Assembly (NCBI RefSeq): GCF_001411555.2
Contig: NC_049901.1
Span: 25,284,562 to 25,348,561, forward strand
Direction of reading: 5' to 3'
Source: Juglans regia
Taxonomy: Eukaryota > Streptophyta > Magnoliopsida > Fagales > Juglandaceae
DNA length: 64,000 nucleotides
The position numbers and the translations under genes are program-made. Positions 20,101-32,197 of this stretch are shown piece after piece (within the stretch, counting starts at the first letter, position 1; each line of letters starts with the position of its first letter). The notes below the pieces were generated by a model. It was not told where the DNA came from. It did no database searches and saw only the letters and a list, made by a program, of their open reading frames with translations.

Positions 20101-22073
20101 CAAGGGGAACGTAGAAGTTTATGGGAGGAGTTGAACACTGTGGTTCCAAATCAAGCAATCTGGGCAATGGGGGGGGACTTAATATTATTAGAATAGATAA
20201 TAAGAGTAGAGGTGGTCATCCAAGATCTAGGACAGCTATGCAGGAGTTTAACACATGTATTGATTCCTGTGGTTTTTTAGATTTGTCATTTCTGGTAGTC
20301 GTTTTACATGGTGTAATGGACAAGGGGGTCATGGGCAAGGATGGGTGAGGCTGGATTGTGCTTTGGTTAATTCTCAAGCATTGGTTACCTGGCCAAATGT
20401 TCATTTGAAATATTTGTCAAGAACTACTTTTGATCATGCTCCAATGGTGATAAAGTTAGTTAAATCTCAGCTTTATGGTTTTCCTTCATTCAAACTCCAA
20501 CAAATGTGGGTGGAAAATGAATTGTTTATGGGGTTGATACAGAAGGTTTGGGAGGAGGAAGTGCAAGATATGGGTTTTTTTTTTGTTAGCAAAGAAGTTA
20601 AAAAGCATCAAAGATAATTTTGAGGGACTGAAATAAAAATGTCTTTGGGAAGACGAATGTGAATATCTGGGACTTGGAGCAACGGATTGAATGTTTGGAA
20701 TTGAGGTGTTTTCACATCCAACAGGGATTCTGCTTATTTCGCATCTTTTGGATGGTACCGTTATATTTACAAACGATAATCTCAAGTCCCCTCGGAATAT
20801 TTTGAAAATATTTGATACCTATGAGTTGTGGTCGGGTCAGTCGGTGAGTACGGAGAAATCTTCTCTTATTTTTTCTAAAGACATCACACCTGCATGACAG
20901 TGGTTTCTTCTTCGTTCTACTAGTTTCAAAGAAGGTTCCTCACCTTTTCGATACCTGGGAGTTCCTATTATTTTAGGGAAGCTTAAAGCTATGTATTGGA
21001 GGAAATAATGGCTAAAATTCGTGAGAGAATTTGTGGTTGGAAATCAAAGTTGCTTTCACAAGGGGCTCAACTGTGTCTTATAAAACAGGGGTTGGTGAGT
21101 ATGCCTATCCATTTGTTATCAATTCTTAAGGTTTCAAAGGCTGTTTTGAAGATGCGGAATGTTTGTTTTAGTAAATCTTTTTGGGGATCTTCAGAAGGAA
21201 GGATGAACAAGTTGGTAGGCATCAAAAGGTTGGAAGATATACAATCTTCTTTACTTGTAAAATTTGCATGGAAGCTGCTTCATGAGGATTCTCTATGGGC
21301 AATTGTTTTTAGAGTAAAATATGTGAAGGATAAACATGTTTCATTGGTTGATGCAATTAAGGATTCAAGAACTTGGCATATGATTTTGAAGTGCCTGCCA
21401 TTAGTCTCGAGTCAGTCCTATTGGAAGGTTAGAGAGGGTAGGTTTTCTTTTTGGTATGATCGTTGGTCGGAAGAGGGTCCTGTGATTAATCATTTTTTCG
21501 AGATTCAATTCCCAGAGATTACCGTCCAAGAATGCAAACTAGAAGATGATTGGGATCTGGATTTTATTACTCAGCTGGTTGGATCTGAAAATACTGTATC
21601 TATTGTGGACAATTTGGGAAGAAATAAGGAAGGGGAAGACATTCTAGTATTGACTGAAAATCTAGATGGTAAATTTACAACAAAAAGTGCTTGGAGTTGT
21701 ATTCGAGTTCATGCTCCAAAAGTGGCTTGGTCTAATTGGATCTGGCATCCTTCTTTACCAAAGAAAATCCCAGTTATGGTATGGAAGGCATTTCTTAATG
21801 CTTTGAGTGTTGATGACCAAGTACGTAAGATTGGGATCCTATTGTTTCAAGGTGTAATTGTTGTGTTGAAGTGGGGGGGGGGGGGTATGAAGATTTGAAC
21901 CATATGTTGGCGAAAGGGGATTTTGCGGAAGCTATCTAGGAGAAAAGCCTCTAACTACGTTGAGATGAGTTATATGAGAGGAAGGGAGTGGCGGGATAGA
22001 GTGGAGAGCTGGTTCCGTAAGGCCAGAAAAAATTCACAAGTTGGCTCATTGTTTGGCATCATGCCATGTATTC
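20101..22073 (+). pseudogene. Decayed L1-type LINE ORF2 fragment
   Basis: 20105-20640 is the C-terminal part of an AP-type endonuclease (ALVNSQALVTWPN, RTTFDHAPMVI, FKLQQMWVEN). A large internal deletion then joins directly to the RT catalytic region, where the usual FADD is changed (ISHLLDGTVIFTND, near 20740). 20996-21898 is the RT thumb and zinc-binding region (LSQGAQLCLIKQGLVSMPIHLL, KFAWKLLHEDSLWA, WIWHPSLPKKIPVMVWKAFLN). A run of 13 G (21873-21885) disrupts the zf-RVT cysteines. The element is cut at 22073 by the LTR of element C. There is no promoter or ORF1, so it is inactive. Confidence 0.85.
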
Positions 22074-24720
22074 TATAACACCCCGCCTAACTAACCCTTG
22101 ATTAACCCTTAAGTACTTTAGATTAGGCTTTTAATTATGGGTTAATTACTTATATTAAGGTTGATAGTGGGATTAGCATTAATGTTGGTACTTAATGTTA
22201 ATGAGCTAAGGATTAGAGAGGCAGACCCATTTGTAATTTTGATAAGACTTTTTAGGACCCTAGTGCACATGGGCCTAGCCCAAGAAAATCTTGATCCAAG
22301 CACTTACGAAATCAAGACAAGTTTTGGCCCAAGTATAAGGAAGGTATAGGGCCTTTGGGCTAGGTATAGAGAGGACCTGTGGCCCAATTAGGCCAATTAA
22401 AATCTTGTCAAACCCGATTTAGTGGATCTTGAGATTCCTTTTTAACCCAACAAATCTGGAAAATGAGGCCCCCTCATTCAAAGCCCAAGAAGCCGTTAAG
22501 GCTTGAACCCATACAGTTGGACCTTTTAAGCTCACATGACCTAAAACCATGTTTGGGCTCATTTTTCAATTCAAGACCAATGACCCAATACACGGTTTCC
22601 TTAAGCCCAAATTATACACAAAGTACCCAAATTAATTTTTAAAAATTGGCTAAGGCCATTAGCCATCATACTACAGGTTAGTGCACTTTAAGCCATGCTC
22701 TGAAGCTTAATTGAGTTTAATCTTTTCTTAAATCTTTTAATTCAAATTTTCTTCAATTAATACTCCATTAAACCATGATTATACCATGTTAATACCCTAG
22801 CTAAATCATCCCACATGTCATTAAGAAAAATGACATAACAAGCCCAAACCTTGCACCAATCGAATTTGTGCAATCTCCTTTGTAATGCTTGGACTGTTTC
22901 CCCCTTGGGCCTAACATTTTTGTGATTTTTCCTCAACATTAATATGATCCTGAAACACCTCATGAGACCCTCCCAAACTCAGTTTGATCTTTGGACAAAA
23001 TTGGCTGCATCAACCAACTCAAAGATCCAAACGAGGTGAACCAAGTGCACCTTGGTTTAGTTTGTGTTGTAATCGATTGGATTGAATTTGAACCGGCCTC
23101 CTGCCATGATTTGCACCATCACCTCATGCCACCACTTTCAACACCAAATCCTCAAGAGGTCCCATGACCATCATGAAGGACTTTCATTTAGTTTTGCTGC
23201 CCAAAACATCCACAAACCGAACTGGTTTCCTGCCACCTCAAAACCACATTCATCCGCCGGTTTCCAATTGTGGTTTGTGGATTTTTCTTCCACCCAAATG
23301 ATGCTCCACGACTAGGCCAACCTCATAGGATCAATGTAGCAACTGTGGAGAGAGCATCATGGTGGTTTTAGGCCACTACTCCCCCTGCACAAGATGACCT
23401 AAGCCCATGCAAGCAAGTCTGGAAATTTTCCAGATTTGAGCACCTCCCACTTCACCCAATCACCAAGCACCCAAGCCAACGCCCCTCACCCCTTGCCCAC
23501 CTATAAGTAATTCCCTCACATTCTTATTTCATCCACACCACAGCTCCAAGCATCCTCTTGAGCCTTGAGAACATTTCTTCCTCTTAGAGATCAAAAGAGT
23601 GCAACCGAGTGAAGTTTTGGTGAATTCTTGAGTGTTCTTTTGTAAGGTAGCCTTGAGTGCTTGGAAGGCTACGAAATTTGTAAGTTTTCTTAATTTTTAT
23701 CTTAGCTAGAATTTCAAGCTTTATTTTCAAGTGTTGGTATGAAATTTGGTTGAGTTTTAAGAAGGTTATCACACTTAAATCAAAATCGGGTCAATTAAGA
23801 GATGGTTTGAATGATTGAAAGATTTTAATTAGAACTTTAGCTACAGCATATCCTAAGCATGATTTGATATGATTTATATTTGTCCTAGCATGATTATGGA
23901 AGGTTTAATTTGTGGTTAAAAGCATGCCGTGATAGGGTTTGAATCTATCTTGTTTTGATTATCAAGCATGTATCGGTTTTAATCATATTGGTCATTAAGG
24001 ATTTCTAAGCTATAATTAAGTGTTGGGATGAACTTGATGATTCAAGGATTAGACTTCTTCATGTCATTAAATAAGTTAGTGATCATTTGTGATTAAAAAA
24101 AAATGTCATATGCATGCATTCATAGGGATAAAGAGTTGAAAACACACCTAGGCTGATACTAGGATGCATGTTACGGGTTGGGACTGTTTGGAAAAGGTCC
24201 ACTCTGATTTTTTGAAATTCCAAGGCCATATATGGTTTTAGAATGCCAAAAATATTAAGTCCATGAAATTTAGTCAAATTTGGAGTTCGTTTGCCATTTT
24301 GTGAAAATTTATGGACTAAATGGCAATTCTTAAACGTCTAGGGGTATTATTGTAAACACCTAATTTTTGAAGCCTTTGATTTTTAAACTATCTATAGAAG
24401 TATTTATACTAACTTAGTATACACATTATTTACATAGCTACGATGTTATTCTTGAATTTTCTCTGAAAAACATTTTTCAAAGCATAGCATGAAAATAATT
24501 TTGTCACGACCCCAAAGGCTTGGATGGGGAATTATCCTGGTGGAACACCTCTGTCCACTCTGGAGTGTTTAATAATGAAGTGGTAACCCCTGGGTTGATG
24601 AAGAACAGTCAACAGGCTTCGAATGGGTTCTTCTTAAAGAACGCCGGAGCGAAGCGAACATGTTATGATACCTAACGCTGGTGGGTGTACACGTTATGAA
24701 TTTTATGATGTTATGATATA
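22074..24720 (+). repeat. 5' LTR of element C (3' end missing)
   Basis: It starts TATAACACCCCGCC, matching the start of the 3' LTR of C at 37709, and the two align over the first 2 kb. TATAAGTA at 23502 matches the TATAAATA of the other copy. From 24509 it carries the cassette shared with family B (CACGACCCCAAAGGC, GATGGGGAATTATCC, GGTGGAAC). At about 24720 it runs straight into protease coding sequence, so the LTR end, the PBS and gag are deleted. Confidence 0.8.
23502..23509 (+). promoter_or_regulatory. TATA-like box in 5' LTR of element C
   Basis: CCACCTATAAGTAATTCCC lies just before a pyrimidine-rich stretch (TTCTTATTTCATCCACACC). The paired 3' LTR has the stronger TATAAATA at the same place (39741). 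It is the likely U3 promoter. Confidence 0.5.
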
Positions 24721-24723
24721 TCT

Positions 24724-27488
24724 ATGTGTGACCTGTTGACTCGGATCCTACCTAAAGCAATAGTAGTGTTGATCTCCGATGGAAGCACGATCACCTGCAC
24801 CTGTGTGTTGAAGGACTTTCCTTTGACCCTGAAGGGAAGATTGATGGAAGCTGACTTGATCATTTTCGATCAACTAGGGTTCAACATTATACTAGGGATG
24901 GTCTGGCTATCCAAACACCGAGTTAGGATAGATTATCAAAATAAGGGAATAATCGTCAATTCGCACGGGGGTAGACATATTTGTCATACAGGAGGGATGG
25001 TGAAAGCTACCTCCTCTCTGATTTAAGCTTCGTAGGCAAGGAAGTGCATCGCTAATGGTGTCATGACCTACTTAGCTCTCATAATGGAAGTTTATGTTGG
25101 TAATAAGGAGATTCAGGGGATACCTGTAGTTGAGGAACATCCTGAGGTTTTCACTGACGATCTACCTGGATTACCCCCCGATAGAGAAATCGAGTTCACC
25201 ATTGAACTAGAACCCACAATGACCCCTGTCCATAAAACCCCTTATCGTATGGCCCCTCTAGAACTGAAGGATCTAAAAGAGCAAATAAAAGAGCTACTGG
25301 AGAAGGGCTTCATTCGACCTAGTTCATCACCTTGGGGAGGGCCAGTTCTATTTGTTAAGAAGAAGGATGGATCGTTGAGGATGTGCATGGACTATAGGGA
25401 ATTGAACAAAGTAATGGTGAAGAAGAAGTACCCGCTACCACGTATTGATGACCTACTAGATCAATTGAAAGGAGCATCGGTGTTCTTTAAGATAGACTTA
25501 AGGTCTGGTTATCATCAGCTCAAGATTAAGGAGAAGGATATCTCTAAAACGACATTACGAATTTTTAGTAATGTCCTTTGGTCTAACCAATGCCCTGACT
25601 GCCTTCATGGATATGATGAACAGAGTATTCAAACCTTATATGTATAGCTTTGTTGTTGTATTCATCGATGATATATTGATTTATTCGAGCAGTGAAGAAG
25701 ATCATAAGCAGCATCTTCATTTAGCATTGGAAAAAAAGCATCACAAGTGCAAGTTTTGGCTTAAGGAGGTAAAATTTGTAGGGCATGTGATTTCAAGTCA
25801 ATGAGTATCAGTTGATCCTAGCAAAATCAAAGCTGTAGTAAGCTGAAATTGACCGACGAATGTGCATGAGATTTGGAGTTTTTCAGGATTTGCCGGTTAC
25901 TATCGGTGATTCTTTGAGGGATTCTCTAAGTTGTCGGGACCCCTCACTGCTCTAACTAAGAAGAATGCTAGGTATGTCTGGACAGAGAAGTGTGAGCACA
26001 GTTTTGTGGAACTCAATGAAAGGCTCACAACTGCGCCAGTACTAGCCCTACCTAAACCTCAAAAACCCTATGTAGTTTTAGTGACACATCCAAATCAAGA
26101 CTTGGATGTGTGCTCATGCAAGAGGAACGAGTTGTTGCCTACGCTTCACGACAACTGAAGAACCATGAGTAGAATTACCCCACCCATGACCTGGAGTTAG
26201 CCGCTGTAGTTTTCGCCTTAAAGATATGGAGGCATTATTTATATGGCGCAAAGTGCAAAATCTACACTGATTACCAGAGCCTCAAGTACTTGTTTAGTCA
26301 GTAGAATTTGAATATGAGGCAGAGAAGGTGGATAGAAACTACTATTAACGACTACTAGTGTGAGATTAAGTATCACCCTGACAAGGCTAATATAGTGGCG
26401 GATGCGCTAAGTCAAAAGATGCAAAGGGATAATTTCACAAGTCTTACCTCGAAAGTAGAGTCCCTTCTACATAGTATGAGAAGGTTGTTAGTCAAGGATC
26501 TTCATACTGAAATATCCCTAACTGTAGTACAAGTAATTGTACCAACGAAGTGGGAAGAAGTGAAGAAGCCTCAGATGGACGATCCCAAATGGGTAGAAAT
26601 TCGACGAAAGATAGAGAAGAAGGAAGGACTCGAAGGTTTTCACCCTCAAAGATGATGGGTTGCTATACTACATGGACCAGAAAGTTATCCCAGCTGATTA
26701 AGCGATCAAGGATAAGATATTGAGGGAAGCACATCAGACTCCATACACAGCCCACCCAGGGAGCACCAAAATGTATCAAGATTTGAAGCACCACTTTTGG
26801 TGGGAAGGGTTAAAAAAGGATGTATTAGATTATGTTAATAAATGCTCAATTTGTAGAATGGTCAAGGCAGAGCATTAGAGACCTACTGGAGATTTACAGC
26901 CACTCCCAATCCCAGAATGGAAATGGGAGGACATATCCATAGATTTTGTAATTTGATTACCAATGACCTCAAAGGGAAACAACTCTATTTGGGTTGTGGT
27001 CGATCGTTTGATGAAAAATGCCTACTTTTTGGCGGTTAAGAATACTGACTCCATGGAGAAGTTAACTCGGCTATTTCTAGCAGAAATTGTGCTAGTCCCA
27101 AGGATGATTGTATCTAATAGGGATATAGGCTTCACTTCTCCTTTTTGGCAAAGCCTTCAGGACACTCTAGGCACAAAGTTGAAGTTTAGTAGTGCCTATC
27201 ACCCTTAGACTGATGGGCAGACTGAATGGATGATGCAGACCCTGAAGGAAATGCTAAGAGCTTGTGTTTTGCAAGAAAAGGACAAATGGGAGAAGCTCTT
27301 GCCATTAATAGAATATGCATGCAATAATAGCTTCCAAGCTACCATCCAGATGGCACCCTACGAAGCGATATACGGGAGGAAGTGTAGATCTCCCCTATAT
27401 TGGGACAATGTAGGAGAAGGAATGATCCATGGTGAAGAGATTCTTCAAGATATGAAGGATCAAATCCGTCAAAGAAGGGAAAGGATGA
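24724..27488 (+). pseudogene. Element C pol, first segment (protease to integrase core)
   Basis: Tekay-like Ty3/gypsy pol with many stops and frameshifts. In order: protease end (LMEADLIIFDQLGFNIILGM); RT ([60 protein letters not shown], catalytic FIDDILIYS near 25665); RNase H ([29 protein letters not shown] near 26190); integrase finger (HPGSTKMYQDLKHHFWWEG) and core ([20 protein letters not shown]). Frame changes occur near 25560, 25800, 26080, 26160, 26650 and 27095. The active-site FIDD is still present but the gene is dead. Pol resumes after the LINE at 31874. Confidence 0.9.
27476..27488 (+). repeat. TSD of LINE (left copy)
   Basis: AGGGAAAGGATGA, repeated exactly at 31861-31873 after the LINE poly(A). 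Joining the two sites restores the integrase reading frame. Confidence 0.95.
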
Positions 27489-27499
27489 TACGAGAGTAG

Positions 27500-28188
27500 C
27501 ACCCCATTATTTTGTTTATTGCGGAACCGTTCAGGGATAATATTCATTTGAGTTATTAGAAGACGTATCTAGAATTGGATGAGTGCCTGTCGAATGCTAG
27601 TCAAGCAGGAAAGATTTGGTGTTTTTGGAAGTCTGGTTTGAAGGTGGATGTTATGGGTGTTTCAGATCAGCATCTTACTTTGCTCATTAATTCAAGTTTA
27701 TTGATCTCATCAGTTTATGCAAAGTTCCGGTTTTTAGATCGGAGGTCTTTGTGGGCCGATTTGCCTAGTGTTAATAATTTGCAGTTTCCACATCTGATTA
27801 TTGGGGATTTTAATGTCATATGTAATGATAATGAGAGAAAAGGGCGAAATCCAAGGATGCTTATTGCAATGGAGGATTTTTGTTCCTTTATTGATGATGG
27901 CAGATTTGTTGAGCTGCCTTTCTCATGTAATGGTTTTTCTTGGTGCAACAGACAATTAGGAATGGCGCATTCATGGGCTAGACTGGATAGAGCTTTATGT
28001 AATTCCAAGTTTAAGGATCTTTATCCATCAGGTAGAATTCAATATCTTCCTAGGAGAACTTCAGATCACTCCCCTATGGTTTTGGGTCATTCAGATTCAT
28101 CTACTAGGTATGGTCACACCTCTTTTAAATTTCACTATATGTGGACAAATCATGAAGATTTTTGGAGATGTGTTTCTAGTTCTTGGTA
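27500..28188 (+). pseudogene. LINE endonuclease domain, truncated
   Basis: AP-endonuclease-like sequence: FIAEPF at the start, then SVYAKFRFLDRRSLW, LIIGDFNVICND (the GDFN metal-site motif), FSWCNRQLGMAHSWARLDRA and RRTSDHSPMVL (the SDH catalytic motif). The N-terminal third is missing and one stop ends the frame at 28188. In an active LINE this domain nicks the target. Confidence 0.9.
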
Positions 28189-28189
28189 G

Positions 28190-29720
28190 GTGGAGGTTAA
28201 TGGTATGGGTTTGTGGAAGCTTGCTGCAAAATTGAATAGGTTAAAACTGGTTCTTAAAACTTGGAACAATGAGGTGTTTGGCTGCACAGGAAAGCATATT
28301 AAAGAATTAGAAGCAAAAGTGGAGGAAGGCGAATTTAGTCTACAAGAATGCTACTCAAAGGATGTTAAAGCAGACGTTTTAGCTAACAAGGTTGAGCTTG
28401 ATGTCCAGTAAAAGAGGGAAGAGTCTCGTATTGCCCAACAAGTCAAACAAAAGTGAGTAACACATGGTGAGGTTTCGACTACTTTCTTTAAAGCTCTGCA
28501 AAATCATAAACATAATGTGGTGATGGAAATGAAGCTTTCTGATGGTAGAGTGCTTACCTCGCCTGAAGATATACATGAGGTTGCGTGTGTTTATTTTGAG
28601 GATTTCCTCAAAGCTAAGTCAACAAGTTCATTACCAGAATTGATTGGGTTAATTTCGGAGGAAGTTTCGGAGGAGGAAAATAAATTTTTTGGTAGTAATC
28701 CATCGGCTAGGGAAGTAAAAGATGCACTCTTTTCTATTCCTGTGGATAGTAGTCCGGGGCTGGATGGATTTGGCTTGGGTTTTTTTCAGCATTGTTGGTC
28801 CTTGGTGTACCAAGATTTAATGGAAGCTGTTAGTGACTTTTTTGGCAAAGCTGCATTACCAAGGTTTTACTCTACCTCTTATGTTGTCTTAGTTCCAAAA
28901 GTTCAGAATCCTACGTCGTTTGGGAATTTTAGGCCCATAAGTCTCTGTTTAGTGGTCTATAAAATTTGCTCTAAAATTTTAGTGAACAAATTTACTTCAG
29001 TCTTCGGTGGGATTATTTCCATGGAACAAGGAGCTTTTTTGCCACGTAGAAGTATTTTTGAAAATATGAGTCTCACTCAGGAGCTTATTCATGATATTAA
29101 TATTCCAGTTCGAGGAGGAGATATTATGATGAAAATTGATTTTGCAAAAGCTTATGACACGATGGACTGGGATTTTTTATTTCATATTTTGAAAGCTTTT
29201 GGGTTTTCTCTAAAGGTTTGTCATCTATTAGTTCAATGTGTTACTATGCCATGGTATTCTATGGTAATGAATGGCGCTGCAAAAGGTTTTTTCAAGGGTG
29301 GACGTGGGCTCCATCAAGGGGACCCTCTATCTCCTTATTTGTTCATTTTAGTAGAAGAAGTTCTTTCTTAGATGTTAAAAAAGAAATTTGAGTTGAGTAG
29401 AATTAAATGTTTCTCTCATCCTAGACATGGTCCTGTTATTTCTCATCTTTTATATGCAGATGACATGGTGATTTTCGTAAATGTATGGAAGTCTTCAGTT
29501 TCAGAGATTGTTGAAGTTCTTCGTATTTATGTTGAGTGGTCAGGTCAATAGGTAAATAGCGCCAAATCATCTATTTTTTTTCTCTAAAAGAATTAATTAT
29601 GTTAGACGTCGACATTTCTTATCGACTATGCAGTTTTCGGAATGGTAGTTCTCGGTCAGGTATTTAGGGGTGCCAGTTGTTTTAGGCAGATTGAAGTTAA
29701 TTCATTTCTAGGATGTTATT
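28190..29720 (+). pseudogene. LINE reverse transcriptase domain
   Basis: A linker (28190-28410) leads into RT: ALFSIPVDSSPGLDGFG, YVVLVPKVQNP, FGNFRPISLCLVVYKI, EQGAFLPRRSIFENM, MMKIDFAKAYDTMDWDFL, GRGLHQGDPLSPYLFIL and the catalytic LYADDMVIF near 29455. Stops at about 28408, 28456, 29369 and 29549 and frame changes after 29570 inactivate it. Confidence 0.9.
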
Positions 29721-29739
29721 CAAAACATTCGTAAAAAGA

Positions 29740-31546
29740 TTGAAGGTTTGAAGTTGAGTTTTCTTTCCACAGGGGCGAGAGTCATCTTATTAAAGCATGT
29801 GTTGTTGAGTATCCCGGTTCACTTGTTACCTATGATGCCGGTTCCGAAATTAGTGTTGCTCCAGTTTAACAAATTATTTAGCACTTTCTTTTGGGGCTCA
29901 ATTAATGGGATTCCCAAGAGGAAATGGATCAAATGGGAAAGATTATGCAAACCAGTGGTTGAAGGAGGGGTTGGTTTGAGAAGTTTTGTTGATGTACAAA
30001 GATCGTTGCATCTTAAATTTGCCTGGAGTTTGTTGAGTTTAGATTCTTTATGGAAGAGATTTTTTTTTTTGTGCTAAATACATGCATGGACAGCATCCGC
30101 TGGAGATTAGTCCATCTAGAGGCACCAGGTTCTGGAAAGCAATTGTAAAAGAGATTCTTGTTGTACTTTCACGTTCCAAGTGGAAGATTAGGGAGGGGAA
30201 TGTGTTGTTCTGGCGAGATAGTTGGCTTAATTATGGACCTCTAATGGAGCAATATCTGATGGTGGGAGATCTAGAATTGAAGGTGAAGAATTGTATGATT
30301 AATAACAATTAGGATATGGAGCAACTTCAGCAACTAGTAGGACCTGAGAAAATGGAGGAAATAGTCAATGAAATTAGTAGTAGGAGGACAGGTAAGGATC
30401 AGCTTATTTGGTTAGAGAATTGGGATGGGTCTTTCACGACTAAAACCGCCTGGTCTTTTGTTCAGATTAGTAATCCTAAATGTCAATGGTAGGATTGGAT
30501 TTGGAATTCGGCTTTACCAAAGAAATTTTATGTGCTAATGTGGAAGGCCTTAAACTCGTGCTTTTCAGTGGATGATCTTATAAGGAGACTTGGTGTGCCT
30601 TTAGTCTCGAAATTTGAATGCTATCGGGAGGTGCCTTTGAGGATATTAATCATGTGTTATATAGTGGAAATATTGCTAAGTCTATATGGAAGTTTAGTTC
30701 AAATACTTTGGGTATCCCGTTTGTCCCATTCCGGTCTTTGAGGGCAACTGTTGAGGCTTGGTTTCGAAGAGCATCGAAGTCATCTCAGTTAGGTACTCTT
30801 ATTGGAGTTATACCAGTCATCCTCACATGGAATTTATGGAAGTGGCGATGTACAGCTCGGATGGAAGGAAGGAAAGAGAAGGTTTAGGTTCTATGGAGAT
30901 TGATAAAGTATTGGATTAATTGGGTCGGTATTAAGATTCATAAGGATTCTCGGTTAGTGGAAAAGGATGTACAGATCTTGAAGTCTTTGAGTCTTTCAAT
31001 TATTTCAAAAATGAAGGAGATTTTAATGGCAGTAAGATGGGAGAGGCCGAAGAAAGATTGGTTTAAACTGAATGTGAATGGTAGTATTAATAATTCTAGA
31101 ATTTTGGGTGACGGAGGAGTAGTAAGAAATGAGTTTGGAAAAATGGTTTTAGCGTTTGCCGAATCCATTGGAAGCGGTAGCAATAATCTTGCGAAATTAT
31201 AGCCTTGTGAAGAGGGCTTGAACATTGTAAAAGATTGGGGCTTAATAATATAATTATTGAAATGGACTCGCTTGTGGTTGTTAACTGGGTTCAGGAAGGA
31301 AGATGTAGTCTTTGGTACTCAGAGGATTTTTGGGAAGACATTATGAATATGTTGGCAAATATGAATTTTTCCATTAAGCATATCTATCAGGAAGGGAATA
31401 AGGCTGCAAATTTGTTGGCTCAGTTGGGCAGTAATGGGGTCTCTCATGAGTGGTTAGGGCAGACAGAAGTTCCTTATCTATTAAGAGGTATTCTTAGAAC
31501 AGATTCATGTGGATTGGCTTATCTCAAGAAGTGTGGACGTCTTTAG
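29740..31546 (+). pseudogene. LINE C-terminal region: zinc-binding and RNase H domains
   Basis: 29748-30077 is the RT thumb (LSFLSTGARVILLKHVLLSIPVHLLP; FSTFFWGS; RSLHLKFAWSLLSLDSLW). 30082-30890 is the zf-RVT region (WKIREGNVLFWRDSWL, LPKKFYVLMWKALNSCFSVDD). 31020-31546 is a plant-type RNase H (KDWFKLNVNGS, DGGVVRNEFGKMVLAF; then IIIEMDSLVVVNWVQ and KHIYQEGNKAANLLAQLG). Several stops break the frame. RNase H at the C-terminus marks the plant L1 lineage. Confidence 0.88.
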
Positions 31547-31860
31547 TATGGGTAATACATTTTAGGAAGGATGGCATGCGTGTCAGTGCACTTACTTGCA
31601 TAGGAATTTGCTTAAATTCTTTATATAGGCATGTTTAATTTGTTTTTGTTCAGTTGTAAGTTTGGTTATATTGTTTGAGTTATTTGTTTTTGTGTATGGT
31701 GCTTGGGGCTTAATTAGTCTTTCATATTATTGTAAAGCCTGAGTACATTGATTGTGACCACAATATTCCTCTGCCACAAGTGAGGGCTTATTAATAAATT
31801 TGGGTGGGGGTCACTATTGGACAGGTGACTACTCACTCTTTAATTAAAAGGAAAAAAAAA

Positions 31861-31873
31861 AGGGAAAGGATGA
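31861..31873 (+). repeat. TSD of LINE (right copy)
   Basis: Exact copy of 27476-27488, directly after the poly(A) tail of the LINE. Confidence 0.95.
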
Positions 31874-32197
31874 AGGCTACCCAGAATAGGCAAAAGAGCT
31901 ATGCTGAACGACGAAGAAGGACCCTTGAGTTTGAAGTTGGCGACTAGGTCTATCTTAAAGTATTGCCCATGAAAGGAGTCTTTTAGTTTCAAAAAGAAAG
32001 GGAAGTTAAGTCCAAGATATGTGGGACCATATGAGATTCTGGAGAAAGTAGGAGCAGTCACTTATAGACTGGATCTTATTACTGAATTCCAAAGAATCCA
32101 CAATGTTTTCCATGTATATTCTCTTAAGAAGAGCTTCAAAAAGCAAATTCCAGCCATTGTTAACACGAGGGATATTTCACTTCAACCCGACCTAACC
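31874..32197 (+). pseudogene. Element C pol, second segment (integrase C-terminal region)
   Basis: Pol resumes with QNRQKSYAERRRRTLEFEVGD, then VLPMKGV, KKGKLSPRYVGPYEILEKVG, VFHVYSLKKSF and DISLQPDLT. A stop occurs in the VGD-Y stretch and the frame is shifted near 31980. The segment ends where the solo LTR begins (32198), and the last five bases, TAACC, are that insertion's TSD. Confidence 0.88.

Larger units (their letters stand above)
27489..31860 (+). mobile_element. 5'-truncated L1-type LINE inside element C
   Basis: 4372 bp between exact 13-bp TSDs, ending in a poly(A) tail. The insert starts inside the endonuclease domain, so ORF1 and the endonuclease start were never copied. Coding order is endonuclease, RT, zinc-binding region and RNase H. 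Stops are scattered throughout, so it is inactive. It entered element C, and is therefore younger than C. Confidence 0.95.

Noticed and set aside
24724..32197. Endogenous pararetrovirus
   Set aside because: RT is followed by RNase H, integrase and chromodomain, and LTRs flank the element. This is Ty3/gypsy.
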